Below are positions 7,888 through 17,308 of a stretch of 37,281 nt of DNA, in pieces (position 1 is the stretch's first letter; each line of letters opens with the position of its first letter). The stretch is from NCBI GenBank assembly GCA_030627125.1, contig DAOUSR010000011.1:1-37281 (forward strand), written 5' to 3'. The notes beneath the pieces were generated by a model. It was not told the DNA's origin. It made no database searches and saw only the letters and a program-made list of their open reading frames with translations. The position numbers were made by a program, and so were the translations under genes. The stretch comes from Thioploca sp. (GTDB taxonomy: Bacteria > Pseudomonadota > Gammaproteobacteria > Beggiatoales > Beggiatoaceae).

Positions 7888-8072
7888 ATCATTACAAATC
7901 AACGCCATGTAACAGAAGCCGCTTATAAAACTTTAGTTAAACAAAGATTATGTGGTTCTGGAATGCGTTGGAAAGATAAAGGTGCAAAACTATTTTATCA
8001 TTGAAAGCTTTAGTGCAGTCTAAGGGACGTTAGCAACAATTTTGGGATATGATTCAACAATATGGTACTTAA
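7888..8072 (+). pseudogene. Decayed ISKra4-type transposase C-terminal fragment
   Basis: Reading 7888-8004 gives a peptide containing VTEAAYKTLVKQRLCGSGMR, then WKDKGA and a stop. Shifting frame at about 7998 continues as SLKALVQSKGR, a stop, then QQFWDMIQQYGT and a stop. The order E-A-x-K-T-L-x-K-Q-R-L-x-x-S-G-M-x-W is the C-terminal signature I know from ISKra4-family transposases. With one frameshift and at least two stops it is a dead remnant, and no ends of the insertion sequence are visible. The rest of 7802-8163 shows nothing else. Confidence 0.7.
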
Positions 8073-8163
8073 GTTTTAAGACATTTTATTGAATCTGCAC
8101 CCTTTTTGATCATAATTGACATTATTCTTCATTCATGGTTTCTGACCACAGAATTAGCCATAC

Positions 8164-10080
8164 CTATGGGATTTTATTATAACTAGAATGCCATCTATTT
8201 AATTTATGTTTATATAAATAACTGGCGGTTTGGTAAAATGTCACAGCATCTTCTACATCTTTATCTAAATATTTTATTTTCTGATACTTAACGTCATATA
8301 GAGTCTGCTCGACAATTTCATATTCACTTACCGTTTTGTCTGGTTCTAATATGACTAACTTGTTATTTTTTAACAGTCCCAATTTTTGATAATTGCCTAT
8401 TAAAGCCCTTTCAGAAAAGTTTTCCGCCAGAATATCTGTGCCATAAAATTTACTATCATAATTAAAGTTCAAGATGGAAAAGAGAGTTGGCATAATATCA
8501 ATCTGAGAAGATAATTTACTTATAATACTAGGAGTTATGATGTTTGGAGCATAGATAAATAATGGAATTTTATATCTCCAATTCGGCAAGGAGGTCTTTC
8601 CAGCACTGCCACCATTATGATCAGCTACAATAACAAAGATAGTATTTTTAAACCAAGATTTTACAGCAGCTTGCTTAAGGAATTCATTTATAGCATAATC
8701 GGTATATTTTACTCCACCACTCCTGCCGGTATGCGATGGTATATCTATCTTATGTTCTGGATAAGTATACGGACGATGATTAGATGTTGTCATGATAAAG
8801 TTAAAGAAAGGCTGTTGTTTTTTATATGATTTATCAGCTTCTTTGAGCGTTCTCGCAAATAAGTCTTCATCGCAAACTCCCCAAACATTAGCAAATGTGA
8901 TTTCATCACTGCTCATATCAGTTCTATCAACTGTATCAAAGCCATTGTGGGAAAAAAAGCTATTCATATTATCAAAATATCCATGTCCAGCATAGATAAA
9001 TTTATTTTCATAGCCTTTATCTTTGAACACAAAACCGGCTGAAAACATATTATGATTATCTGGTCGCTTAACAATACTTCTACCCGGGGTTGGAGGAACT
9101 GATAAAACCACAGCTTCCATTCCCCGCACAGTTCTAGTGCCAGTTGCATAAAGATTATTAAAAAATAATGACTGTGTTGACAGCTTATCCAAATTTGGAG
9201 TCAATCCTCTATCATCACCAAATGCCCCAACATATTCTGCACTTAAACTTTCAATCATGACCAGCATAATATTATATTTCAATTCTTCACCACTCTTTTG
9301 GATTACTTTTACAGAATCACCATCAAACCCATGATTTTTTTTCAAATTTGGCATAACGGTTTCAAGTGGTATGGTTTTATAAAATTCTTCATAGTCCAAA
9401 GTGTTATTTCTGAAAGCTGAGAAAAAAGAATAGATACCATTTTTTGCCAATTCATTATTAAATTGATTTTGACTGATATTAGCCAACGGCTGTTTGTCAA
9501 ATAGGTTGAAAAATATAACCGGAAGCAACAGTAGAGAAATACCAATTATTATTCTACGTTTAAAACTTATAAAAGGAGTTGAATTTGTGATGATGTTTTG
9601 GTACGTAAAATAAGTAATACCAGCACTAATCAAAAATATTAGGCTAAGGATTTGGATAAGAGGATATGATTCAATAATATTATTTATCACTTCATGGGTA
9701 TAAACGAGATAATCAACGGCAATGAAGTTAAATCTTTTCCCAAATTCATCCCAAAACAAATATTCAGAAAATACATTAAAAACAAGTATATATATTAAAA
9801 ATAGGTAGCTAATCGTTAAAAAATATTTATGCCACTTATGGACAAATATCTTGTTAGGTATCAAAGCGACATAGAGTATAAAAGGAATAACAAAATAAAA
9901 TCCGGTAATAAAATCATAAACAAATCCAATCAAATAGATTTGTAAAATTTGCAACAACCCTATATCTAACTGATCGAAGGATTTAAATAATAAAACTGTT
10001 CTAATAAACATTGCAATACCGATGAACTGCAATATAAAGTAATAAATTATAATAAAACGATTGTTAATGATGGTTGGCAT
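8164..10080 (-). CDS. LtaS-like membrane sulfatase/phosphoglycerol-transferase family protein
   Basis: The 638-residue protein has five or so N-terminal membrane helices (within residues 8-195) and a C-terminal alkaline-phosphatase-fold domain exposed to the periplasm. Visible motifs are IMLVMIESLSAEY with metal ligand E277, TPNLDKLS (294-301), the nucleophile region YATGTRTVRGME (T315/T317), TTSNHRPY and VIVADHNG, which carry metal-binding His and Asp. Gram-negative members of the LTA synthase family transfer phosphoglycerol or phosphoethanolamine to glycans or lipids; the acceptor here is unknown. It stands alone, divergent from rseP across 254 bp. The ATG at 10080 is well placed and the length is normal for the family. 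Confidence 0.88.
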   Translation of the reverse strand: MPTIINNRFIIIYYFILQFIGIAMFIRTVLLFKSFDQLDIGLLQILQIYLIGFVYDFITGFYFVIPFILYVALIPNKIFVHKWHKYFLTISYLFLIYILVFNVFSEYLFWDEFGKRFNFIAVDYLVYTHEVINNIIESYPLIQILSLIFLISAGITYFTYQNIITNSTPFISFKRRIIIGISLLLLPVIFFNLFDKQPLANISQNQFNNELAKNGIYSFFSAFRNNTLDYEEFYKTIPLETVMPNLKKNHGFDGDSVKVIQKSGEELKYNIMLVMIESLSAEYVGAFGDDRGLTPNLDKLSTQSLFFNNLYATGTRTVRGMEAVVLSVPPTPGRSIVKRPDNHNMFSAGFVFKDKGYENKFIYAGHGYFDNMNSFFSHNGFDTVDRTDMSSDEITFANVWGVCDEDLFARTLKEADKSYKKQQPFFNFIMTTSNHRPYTYPEHKIDIPSHTGRSGGVKYTDYAINEFLKQAAVKSWFKNTIFVIVADHNGGSAGKTSLPNWRYKIPLFIYAPNIITPSIISKLSSQIDIMPTLFSILNFNYDSKFYGTDILAENFSERALIGNYQKLGLLKNNKLVILEPDKTVSEYEIVEQTLYDVKYQKIKYLDKDVEDAVTFYQTASYLYKHKLNRWHSSYNKIP

Positions 10081-10334
10081 ATTTATAATTAATTGATGTT
10101 ACACAAATTTTTTAAATTTATAGACTGTAAGATAAATTTGAAGGATATTGGAGTTCAGAGCTTTGGACTCTAAATTGTAATTGTATAATGGTAGCGATTT
10201 TAATTAATACATGTATAATTTATACGGTAGTCCTTAAAATACGGGATTAGCATAATTTATTAGCATTACAATTTTTGAAGTTAAAATTTTCAGAATTACA
10301 AATATACTAAATATATTCATAACTTATAACAATC

Positions 10335-11690
10335 ATGTCAATTATAGTAAACATATTAGCTTTTATAGTTGCTATCGGTATCTTAGTAACTGTACACGAA
10401 TTTGGTCATTATTGGGTTGCACGTCGTTTAGGAGTAAAAATTCTACGTTTTTCAATTGGATTTGGTTATCCATTGTGGTCACGCTGTTTTGGCAAGGATA
10501 AAACTGAATTTGTAATAGCCGCTATTCCCCTGGGTGGTTATGTCAAAATGTTAGACGAACGTGAGGGCGAAGTTGCCCCAGAAGAAGTACATCGGGCCTT
10601 TAATCAACAATCGTTAAAAGTTCGCTCCGCCATTGTTTTTGCCGGGCCATTGCTTAACTTTGTATTTGCAATTTTTGCGTATGCGATGATGTACATGGTT
10701 GGGATAACTGGAATGAAAGCTTTTGTAGGTGATATTGAACCACAAAGTGTAGCTGAAAAAGCCGGATTGCAGTCTGGTTATCAAATTGTAGCAGTAAATG
10801 ACAAACCGATTATCCATTGGGAAGGCATCATTCAAACCACTTTAGAGCAGTTATTAAATGACAATGATACTGTAACTTATTCAGTAATGACTGAGCAGAA
10901 TCGGCAATATGATTTGCAAGTAAATTTAACTGGTTTTAGCGTTGATGATATTGCTGGCGGCGATTTTTTTACCAAGCTTGGTTTTAAACCATATCGTCCA
11001 CCTCCACCAGCTACTATCGGTAAAATTATGCCTGATAGTCCAGCTCAACAGGCTGGTTTGCAAACTGGAGATAAAGTTATTGCTATGGATGGTCAAAAAG
11101 TTATCAATTGGTTTGATTGGGCTGATTATATTAAACAACGTCCTGGCCAAACAATGGAGGTGGAAGTTGAACGTAATCAACAACAATTAAAATTGACTTT
11201 GATTCCAATGGAAGTTGAAGGTAAAGGAAGAGTTGGAGTTTATGGGCCAGAAAACTATACAATTCCAGATAAATATCAAGGTGTAGAACGCTATGGTTTA
11301 GGTCAAGCTTTGGTAGCAGGGACAGTAAAAACATGGCAAATTAGCGTGTTGACTTTGCGGCTTATGGGTAAAATGTTGACTTTGCAGGTTTCGTATAAAC
11401 ACATGAGCGGCCCATTCACCATTGCTGAATATGCTGGTAAAACTGCTAAAATTGGAATATCCGCTTTCTTGATGTTTTTAGGTTTAGTCAGTGTTAGTTT
11501 AGGAGTTATTAACTTAATGCCAATACCATTATTGGATGGTGGGCATTTATTCTTTTATCTAATTGAATTTATTAAAGGTAGTCCAGTAACTGAAAACACT
11601 GAATTTCTCTTACAACGGATTGGTTTAACACTATTATTATGCTTGATGGGATTAGCGATCTTTAATGATTTCGAGCGGATATTTAGTTGA
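10335..11690 (+). CDS. rseP: RseP, RIP site-2 zinc metalloprotease
   Basis: RseP cuts the anti-sigma factor RseA (or related anti-sigma factors) within the inner membrane after envelope stress, and clears signal peptides. The HEFGH zinc motif lies at residues 21-25 in the first helix and the second metal-binding motif LLDGGH ends at 404 (D401). Two PDZ domains sit between them (VGDIEPQSVAEKAGLQSGY and IGKIMPDSPAQQAGLQTGD). Length 451 is typical. It is usually found with uppS-cdsA-dxr upstream and bamA downstream; none of these is here, so the locus has been rearranged. It ends in TGA. Confidence 0.97.
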   Translation: MSIIVNILAFIVAIGILVTVHEFGHYWVARRLGVKILRFSIGFGYPLWSRCFGKDKTEFVIAAIPLGGYVKMLDEREGEVAPEEVHRAFNQQSLKVRSAIVFAGPLLNFVFAIFAYAMMYMVGITGMKAFVGDIEPQSVAEKAGLQSGYQIVAVNDKPIIHWEGIIQTTLEQLLNDNDTVTYSVMTEQNRQYDLQVNLTGFSVDDIAGGDFFTKLGFKPYRPPPPATIGKIMPDSPAQQAGLQTGDKVIAMDGQKVINWFDWADYIKQRPGQTMEVEVERNQQQLKLTLIPMEVEGKGRVGVYGPENYTIPDKYQGVERYGLGQALVAGTVKTWQISVLTLRLMGKMLTLQVSYKHMSGPFTIAEYAGKTAKIGISAFLMFLGLVSVSLGVINLMPIPLLDGGHLFFYLIEFIKGSPVTENTEFLLQRIGLTLLLCLMGLAIFNDFERIFS

Positions 11691-11990
11691 TGAAAAATAG
11701 TTAATTCACTTATATTATACAATTATTTAAATGTAGATTGGGTAGATGCAGTTGTAACCAAGTATTTGAATGTTAAATTATTGCATTTATTAATTAGATA
11801 AAATAGGTAGTCCTAAAAAAAGTAGTGTTAAATCTGCTAGGTTTTTGAAACATATCAGGTTTTTATAAATAATCACTACTTTGTTTAGGACTGCCTTTCT
11901 CTCATGTTAATTGAAAAATTCTATATATCTAAAATATGTTAAAATACTAATTATAATTTTATAGAACTGATTAATAACAGGAATACAAAT
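11691..11990. other. 300-bp intergenic region between rseP and ssb
   Basis: This stretch holds the second copy of the palindromic element (11806-11895) and the presumed ssb promoter. A candidate is TTGAAA at 11911-11916 with TATGTT at 11935-11940, an 18-bp spacer. No other gene is seen. Confidence 0.4.
11806..11895. repeat. Palindromic repeat element, copy 2 (GGTAGTC family)
   Basis: Arms 11806-11827 and 11874-11895 match in inverted orientation at 20 of 22 positions and share outer (GGTAGTCCTAAA) and inner (AAGTAGTG) blocks with copy 1 at 421-492. The 46-bp centre differs in length and sequence from copy 1, so only the ends are conserved. It lies 95 bp upstream of ssb. Confidence 0.78.
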
Positions 11991-12455
11991 ATGTCTCATG
12001 GTAGTGTTAATAAAGTAATTTTAGTAGGTAGATTAGGAAAAGATCCTGATATACGTTCCACTGCTGGTGGTATGACCGTAGCAAATATTAGTTTGGCCAC
12101 TAACTTTTTGAACAAAGATAGGCAAACTGGCGAATGGAAAGAAGAAACAGAATGGACACGGGTAGTATTTTTTGACCGATTAGCCGATATTGTTAAACAA
12201 TATCTAAAAAAAGGTTCTCGAATCTATGTAGAAGGTCGCTTACGTACTGATAAATGGCAAGATCAAAATGGACAAGATCGTTATACTACACAAATTATTG
12301 CTCGTGATATGGAAATGTTAGGAGGACTTGATGATCGTGCCTCACAAAATCAATCATATTCACAGCCGTCATATGCAGCACCAGCACCTATTCCAGCACA
12401 ACCAGTTGCCCCACCACCACTAGATAAAAATCTTGATGAAGATGTTCCATTTTAA
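11991..12455 (+). CDS. ssb: Single-stranded DNA-binding protein
   Basis: SSB coats single-stranded DNA and recruits replication and repair proteins. The 154-residue product has a normal OB-fold (NKVILVGRLGKDPDIRSTA near the start, WTRVVFFDRLADI, GSRIYVEGRLRTDKWQD), then a Pro/Ala/Gln-rich flexible linker, and ends in the acidic tip DEDVPF that binds partner proteins. Only three bases separate it from rdgB, so the two are probably co-transcribed. Start ATG at 11991 follows AACAGGAATAC. Confidence 0.97.
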   Translation: MSHGSVNKVILVGRLGKDPDIRSTAGGMTVANISLATNFLNKDRQTGEWKEETEWTRVVFFDRLADIVKQYLKKGSRIYVEGRLRTDKWQDQNGQDRYTTQIIARDMEMLGGLDDRASQNQSYSQPSYAAPAPIPAQPVAPPPLDKNLDEDVPF

Positions 12456-12458
12456 ATT

Positions 12459-13052
12459 ATGAAAAAAATAGTTCTTGCTAGTGGTAATCAGGGTAAATTA
12501 AGAGAATTTGCTCAAATACTACAAAAATTTGATTTTGAAATAATTCCTCAAAGTGAATTTAAGGTTCCAGATATTGCAGAAACTGGTTTGAGTTTTGTAG
12601 AAAATGCTTTAATAAAAGCTCGTAATGCTGCTCAATATACTGGTTTACCAGCAATGTCAGATGATTCTGGGATTGAAGTGGATGCACTTGATGGTTCGCC
12701 CGGAATTTACTCTGCTCGCTTTGCAGGGCTAAATGCAACGGATGATGATAATAATAAGCTATTGATAGAAAAATTAAAAAATATTCCAGATATAAAACGT
12801 ACAGCTCGTTATCATTGTGTAATTGTGTATATGCACCATGCTAATGATCCTATGCCTTTAATTTGCCAAGGTAGTTGGGAAGGTAAAATTTTGCATGAGC
12901 CACATGGCCAACATGGTTTTGGGTATGATCCGTTTTTTTATGTACCAACTCATAACTGTGCTTCAGCAGAACTTTCACCTGAGATTAAAAATCAGTTGAG
13001 TCATCGTGGTCAGGCATTGCGTGTTTTACAAATGGCATTGCAAAATTCTTAA
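12459..13052 (+). CDS. rdgB: RdgB, XTP/dITP diphosphatase
   Basis: RdgB hydrolyses dITP, XTP and other damaged purine nucleotides to monophosphates, keeping them out of DNA. The 197-residue protein shows SGNQGKLREF at the N-terminus, MSDDSGIEVDALDGSPGIYS in the middle, and HGFGYDPFFYVP near the C-terminus, all landmarks of the Ham1/RdgB family. It lies directly after ssb. A hairpin (13059-13089) follows the stop. In many gammaproteobacteria rdgB is next to hemW, which is not seen here. Confidence 0.96.
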   Translation: MKKIVLASGNQGKLREFAQILQKFDFEIIPQSEFKVPDIAETGLSFVENALIKARNAAQYTGLPAMSDDSGIEVDALDGSPGIYSARFAGLNATDDDNNKLLIEKLKNIPDIKRTARYHCVIVYMHHANDPMPLICQGSWEGKILHEPHGQHGFGYDPFFYVPTHNCASAELSPEIKNQLSHRGQALRVLQMALQNS

Positions 13053-13058
13053 TTAGTT

Positions 13059-13089
13059 GGTGGACTACAGATAAATATTGAAGTCCACC
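13059..13089. terminator. Hairpin between convergent rdgB and hprK, possible shared terminator
   Basis: Perfect 8-bp arms GGTGGACT (13059-13066) and AGTCCACC (13082-13089) flank a 15-base loop. It sits in the 56-bp gap between two convergent genes. No long U-run follows, so it may instead be one of the genome's REP-like hairpins. Confidence 0.45.
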
Positions 13090-13108
13090 ATCCATAATGT
13101 ATTATAGA

Positions 13109-14050
13109 TTACATCTGTTGTTTTAACATAGCTTGGCGTTGTTGTTCACAAAAGTCGTCAGCAGCATTATAACCTTGACTTTTTAAGCTATGATTGCGTA
13201 CCGCACATTCAAGTAATACTGCTAAATTACGTCCAGGAGCAACTGGCAGAGAAATTTCAGGAATATCAATTCCTAAAATAGTTCTAACTCTATAATCTCC
13301 TTGTAAACGATCAATATTTCTTAAATCAATTGATGTCATATGACGTAGTTGTACAATTAAACTTAAATAGTTATCTTTTTTGGTAGCACTATCACCAAAT
13401 AATGCTTGTACATTTAAAATTCCAAGCCCTCGTACCTCTAAAAAAGCATTCATATCAAAAGGACAAGTACCAACTATTATTTGTGGAGGTATTTTGGAAA
13501 ACTCTGGAGCATCATCAGCAATTAAACGATGGCCACGACTAACCAGTTCTAAGGCCAATTCGCTCTTACCAGTACCGCTATCTCCCATAATTAAAACTCC
13601 CATTCCTAAAACATCCATAAACACACCATGTAATGTAATGTGCTGGGAGAGTATTCTAGCAATAGTTGTGTATAAATAATTAATCACAACTTCACCAGAT
13701 AATTCTGAGGTTAATATGGGAACTTTATAATGTTCTGCGGCTTTTCTTAAACCCTGAGAGATAGTAGAACTATCAACTAAAATAATGCAAGCCAAATCAC
13801 TATTTTTAAATAATTGAGTTACAGTATTTTTATAAAAATCTCTACTTAAACTATTTAAATAAGCAAGTTCATGGGTACCAATAATCTGAATTTGAGAAGG
13901 ATGTATAAGATTTAGATAACTTACATTAGCAAGCTTCTGTTCATATTCTAAAATTAATGCCCGTTTATTACCTTCTTGTTCAACCAACCATGTAAGTGCT
14001 AGGTTGTTAGAATGATTTTCGAACAGTTCTTCAATACTAAGTTTAACCAT
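13109..14050 (-). CDS. hprK: HPr kinase/phosphorylase HprK
   Basis: HprK phosphorylates or dephosphorylates a seryl residue on HPr, tuning the phosphotransferase system. The 313-residue protein has the Walker A loop GDSGTGKS (156-163), the preceding HGVFMDV segment (H141 onward), and the family signature LEVRGLGILN (204-213). The C-terminal motif PVAPGRNLAVLLE is also present. It overlaps ptsN by 8 bases. In proteobacteria HprK works in the nitrogen-PTS or in regulatory PTS without sugar uptake. The gene that usually follows (rapZ) and ptsH are absent; the cluster ends here at a convergent boundary with rdgB. Confidence 0.96.
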   Translation of the reverse strand: MVKLSIEELFENHSNNLALTWLVEQEGNKRALILEYEQKLANVSYLNLIHPSQIQIIGTHELAYLNSLSRDFYKNTVTQLFKNSDLACIILVDSSTISQGLRKAAEHYKVPILTSELSGEVVINYLYTTIARILSQHITLHGVFMDVLGMGVLIMGDSGTGKSELALELVSRGHRLIADDAPEFSKIPPQIIVGTCPFDMNAFLEVRGLGILNVQALFGDSATKKDNYLSLIVQLRHMTSIDLRNIDRLQGDYRVRTILGIDIPEISLPVAPGRNLAVLLECAVRNHSLKSQGYNAADDFCEQQRQAMLKQQM

Positions 14051-14504
14051 GATGCCATTGAGTTAAAAGCTTAAATTTTTCTTGACAATTTTTAGTGTTA
14101 CGTAATCTATCCCGAAACTCGCTTTCTTGAAACATACTTGCTAATTGGGCTAAAATTTCTAAATGCTCTTCAGTAGAATTTTCTGGTACCATTAATGCGA
14201 ATAGTAAATCAACTGGTTGTTTATCAATTGCTCCAAAATCTACCCCGGTCTCAAGTTGTAAAAACGCTGCTAAAGTGACATCATATTTTATTACTCTTGC
14301 ATGAGGGATTGCAATGCCATGATCTATAGCAGTACTTCCAAGACGTTCTCGTGTCAAAAAACTATCTAAAATTTCATGACTGGAAAGCTCAATATTTTCT
14401 TCCTGGGCCAACAATCTACTAAAGTATTCAAAAACTCTTTTTTTACTAGTCACTTGTACATGACACAGCATTCGTTCTGGAGTAAGAATATTTGAAATTT
14501 GCAT
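14043..14504 (-). CDS. ptsN: PTS IIA-Ntr regulatory protein PtsN
   Basis: PtsN receives a phosphate on a histidine from NPr/HPr and regulates potassium transport and nitrogen- or sigma-54-related functions rather than sugar import. The 153-residue protein has the phospho-acceptor motif GIAIPHAR with H68, preceded by RERLGSTAI. It overlaps hprK by 8 bases, and 120 bp separate it from hpf. The order rpoN-hpf-ptsN is the conserved proteobacterial arrangement. Confidence 0.95.
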   Translation of the reverse strand: MQISNILTPERMLCHVQVTSKKRVFEYFSRLLAQEENIELSSHEILDSFLTRERLGSTAIDHGIAIPHARVIKYDVTLAAFLQLETGVDFGAIDKQPVDLLFALMVPENSTEEHLEILAQLASMFQESEFRDRLRNTKNCQEKFKLLTQWHHG

Positions 14505-14624
14505 GTTTATTTCAGTTTCATAAAAAATGTCGGATTATGATTAACCCGACTCATCACTATAAATTCTTTAACTATGATTTATCTTAAATTCATCTTTCTA
14601 AGATAATATATGATAACTGGAAAA

Positions 14625-14957
14625 TTATTCTTCAACTGGTTGATGAGCTTTAATCCCACCTTCAGATTGACGATGGTCTTTGAGTTTTTCTTTATGCTTT
14701 TTAAGTTGTCGATCTAATTTATCGGTTAAACCATCAATTGCAGCATACATATCTTCATGTTCAGAGTTGGCAAATAAATTGGCTCCACTGACATGTAATG
14801 TTGCTTCTGCTTTCTGCCGCAATTTTTCCACACTGAGAACTACATGTACATTGGTAACATGATCGAAATGACGCTCTAAACGTTCTATCTTACTAGAAAC
14901 ATAAGAACGTAAAGCCGGGGTAATTTCAATGTGATGACCGCTAAGATTAAGTTGCAT
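14625..14957 (-). CDS. hpf: Ribosome hibernation promoting factor HPF
   Basis: This 110-residue protein is the short HPF/YfiA type that binds the 30S subunit and helps store ribosomes as inactive dimers. The N-terminal MQLNLSGHHIEITPALRSYV and the conserved KIERLERHFDHV and DMYAAIDGLTDKLDRQLKKH segments match the family. The start is supported by AAGGAG 11 bases upstream. It lies 110 bp downstream of rpoN, so it may have its own promoter as well as read-through. Confidence 0.94.
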   Translation of the reverse strand: MQLNLSGHHIEITPALRSYVSSKIERLERHFDHVTNVHVVLSVEKLRQKAEATLHVSGANLFANSEHEDMYAAIDGLTDKLDRQLKKHKEKLKDHRQSEGGIKAHQPVEE

Positions 14958-15067
14958 CTAATATAAGCTCCTTATTAAAATTAATGACAACAGTATATAC
15001 GCATTCTCAATAAAAATACGCTTAAAATTCGTTACAATAGATTATTGATAATATAGCACATATCAGT

Positions 15068-16546
15068 CTATTCCAACCGTTTTCTTTCATTGGAAGGTGG
15101 AATAACCATCGCTTCACGATATTTAGCAACAGTTCTTCTAGCTACTTTAATTCCCATATCAGCTAATAAATTAGCGATTTTACTATCACTAAATGGCTTA
15201 GTAGTATTTTCAGTAGCAATTAATTTTTTAATCATAGCACGAATAGCTGTGGATGAACATTCACCACCATTGTTAGTACTAACATGGCTAGAAAAAAAAT
15301 ATTTTAATTCAAAAATCCCTCTTGGAGTATGTAAATATTTTTGGGTAGTTACCCGAGAAACAGTTGATTCGTGCATTTCCAACTCGTTAGCAATATCATG
15401 CAAAACTAATGGCTTCATAGCTTCTTCCCCATAATCCAGAAAACCAGCCTGCCGTTGGACAATACTGTTAGCTACTCTTAATAAGGTATCTTGCCGGCTT
15501 TTTAAACTTTTGATAAACCAACGAGCTTCTTGTAAATGATTTTTTAAATTACCTACATCAATCTTATTATTTTTTTGTTTTACTAAACCAGCATATTGAG
15601 AGTTTATACGAATTTTAGGGGAAATATCAGGATTTAATTTAACTTGCCAATTATTTTTGACTTTTTTAACATATACATCTGGAGTTATATAATTGGTTTG
15701 TTGATTATTTATTATAGAACCAGGGCGAGGATTTAATGACTGAATAAGATCGACTACCTCGCGTAATTCTTCTCGAGTTAGTTTCATCCGTTTGACTAAT
15801 TTTACATAGTCATGTGAACCTAATAAAGATAAGTACTTACGAATTAAAATTTTGGCTTCTCTTAACCAAAGAGTATCAGGCTCACATTCCACTAATTGTA
15901 ACGCTAAACATTCACTCAAGTTCCTTGCCCCAACTCCAAGTGGATCAAAATGTTGGATACGACGTAGTACAGTTTCTATCTCTTTATCAGTAACGTGAGT
16001 TCCATCACCTAGACTTTTTTTAATATCTTCACACGAAGCCTGCAAATAACCATCATCATCTATGCCATCAATAATTGCTGTTGCTATGGCACGATCTATA
16101 TCAGCAAATGGAGTTAAATCTAACTGCCAAAATAAATGTTCCTGCAGAGTTTCAGTGGTGCTGCTTTGTTCAAGTAAAAAATCCTTCCCATTATTATCTT
16201 CTTGGTTGTTTGAACTCTGACTTGGGACAACAGAAAAAGGGCTATCATAATTTTCATTATCGTCATAAATATCATTCCATTCACTATCAACTGCTAATTC
16301 AGTAGGAATATCTTCACTCAACTTATTACTTTCTTCAGAAGCATCGTATTCATCAGTTTGAGTGCTAAATTCTAGTTCATCTTCATACTCGTCTTCAATA
16401 GTTTCTAACATTATATTAGAATCTAACACTTGTTGTACTTCTAACTGTAATTCAAGGGTAGATAATTGCAAAAGCCGAATCGCTTGTTGCAGCTGCGGTG
16501 TCATGGTAATTTGTTGACCAAGACGTAGTTGAAGACTCTGTTTCAT
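15068..16546 (-). CDS. rpoN: RNA polymerase sigma-54 factor RpoN
   Basis: RpoN directs RNA polymerase to -24/-12 promoters that need enhancer-binding activators, typically for nitrogen metabolism, motility and similar functions. The 492-residue protein has the glutamine/leucine-rich activator-interaction region at the start (LGQQITMTPQLQQAIRLLQL), an acidic linker (about 50-120), the core-binding region, and the RpoN box ARRTVAKYRE (469-478) near the C-terminus. Downstream of it on the same strand lie hpf, ptsN and hprK; upstream lies lptB. It is the obvious candidate regulator for the nitrate reductase gene in the window, but I found no clear -24/-12 site in front of that gene. Confidence 0.97.
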   Translation of the reverse strand: MKQSLQLRLGQQITMTPQLQQAIRLLQLSTLELQLEVQQVLDSNIMLETIEDEYEDELEFSTQTDEYDASEESNKLSEDIPTELAVDSEWNDIYDDNENYDSPFSVVPSQSSNNQEDNNGKDFLLEQSSTTETLQEHLFWQLDLTPFADIDRAIATAIIDGIDDDGYLQASCEDIKKSLGDGTHVTDKEIETVLRRIQHFDPLGVGARNLSECLALQLVECEPDTLWLREAKILIRKYLSLLGSHDYVKLVKRMKLTREELREVVDLIQSLNPRPGSIINNQQTNYITPDVYVKKVKNNWQVKLNPDISPKIRINSQYAGLVKQKNNKIDVGNLKNHLQEARWFIKSLKSRQDTLLRVANSIVQRQAGFLDYGEEAMKPLVLHDIANELEMHESTVSRVTTQKYLHTPRGIFELKYFFSSHVSTNNGGECSSTAIRAMIKKLIATENTTKPFSDSKIANLLADMGIKVARRTVAKYREAMVIPPSNERKRLE

Positions 16547-16585
16547 GACTTTAGCAAGATTCCATTCAGCCTATAATATGTTCAT

Positions 16586-17308
16586 TTATAATTTGAAATT
16601 ATGACCTAGATAGACTTCTTTAACATATTCATTATGTAAAATATTTTCTGGAGTTCCTTCCGCAATTAATATTCCATCATTCACAATATAAGCCCGAGCA
16701 CATATATCCAAGGTTTCACGCACATTATGATCAGTTATTAAGACTCCAATATCCAAACTACATAAATGAGCAATAATTCGTTGAATATCAATCACCGATA
16801 ATGGGTCAACTCCAGCAAATGGTTCATCAAGCAAGATAAATCGTGGTTCTGAAGCTAAAGCCCGAGCAATTTCTACCCTTCGCCTCTCACCACCAGATAG
16901 ACTCATACCTAAACTATCACGTAAATGTTGTATATGTAGTTCTTCTAGTAATAAATCAAGTCGCTGTTTACGTTGAGGTTTAGTAAAATTTTGCACCTCA
17001 AGAATTGCCATAACATTATCAGCAACCGATAATTTACGAAATACAGATGGTTCTTGTGGTAAATAGCCTAATCCCATTTGAGCTCTCTTATGCATGGGTA
17101 AGTTGGTTATGTCTTTATCTCCTAATGAGATATGGCCTTGATCGCAAGAAATTAAACCCACCATCATGTAAAAACTGGTAGTTTTACCTGCACCATTTGG
17201 CCCTAATAATCCAACTACTTCACCACTGGTTACACTGATACTAACATCCTTTACTACTGCTCGAGATTTATACTTCTTGGCTAGATGTTTCGCTGATAAT
17301 ATACTCAC
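16586..17308 (-). CDS. lptB: LPS export ABC transporter ATP-binding protein LptB
   Basis: LptB powers extraction of lipopolysaccharide from the inner membrane with LptF, LptG and LptC. The 240-residue ATPase carries Walker A GPNGAGKT (36-43), a Q-loop in YLPQEPSVF, signature LSGGERRR, Walker B FILLDEP and the switch His in LITDHNVRE, all typical of LptB. Its ATG overlaps the lptA stop in an ATGA junction (17305-17308). lptF and lptG are not in the window. Confidence 0.97.
   Translation of the reverse strand: MSILSAKHLAKKYKSRAVVKDVSISVTSGEVVGLLGPNGAGKTTSFYMMVGLISCDQGHISLGDKDITNLPMHKRAQMGLGYLPQEPSVFRKLSVADNVMAILEVQNFTKPQRKQRLDLLLEELHIQHLRDSLGMSLSGGERRRVEIARALASEPRFILLDEPFAGVDPLSVIDIQRIIAHLCSLDIGVLITDHNVRETLDICARAYIVNDGILIAEGTPENILHNEYVKEVYLGHNFKL

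Noticed and set aside
10226-10240. Third GGTAGTCC repeat copy
   Set aside because: Only about nine bases match the arm and no inverted partner was found.
15090-15434. Plus-strand reading frame inside rpoN
   Set aside because: Antisense shadow of rpoN, which has all its family motifs.
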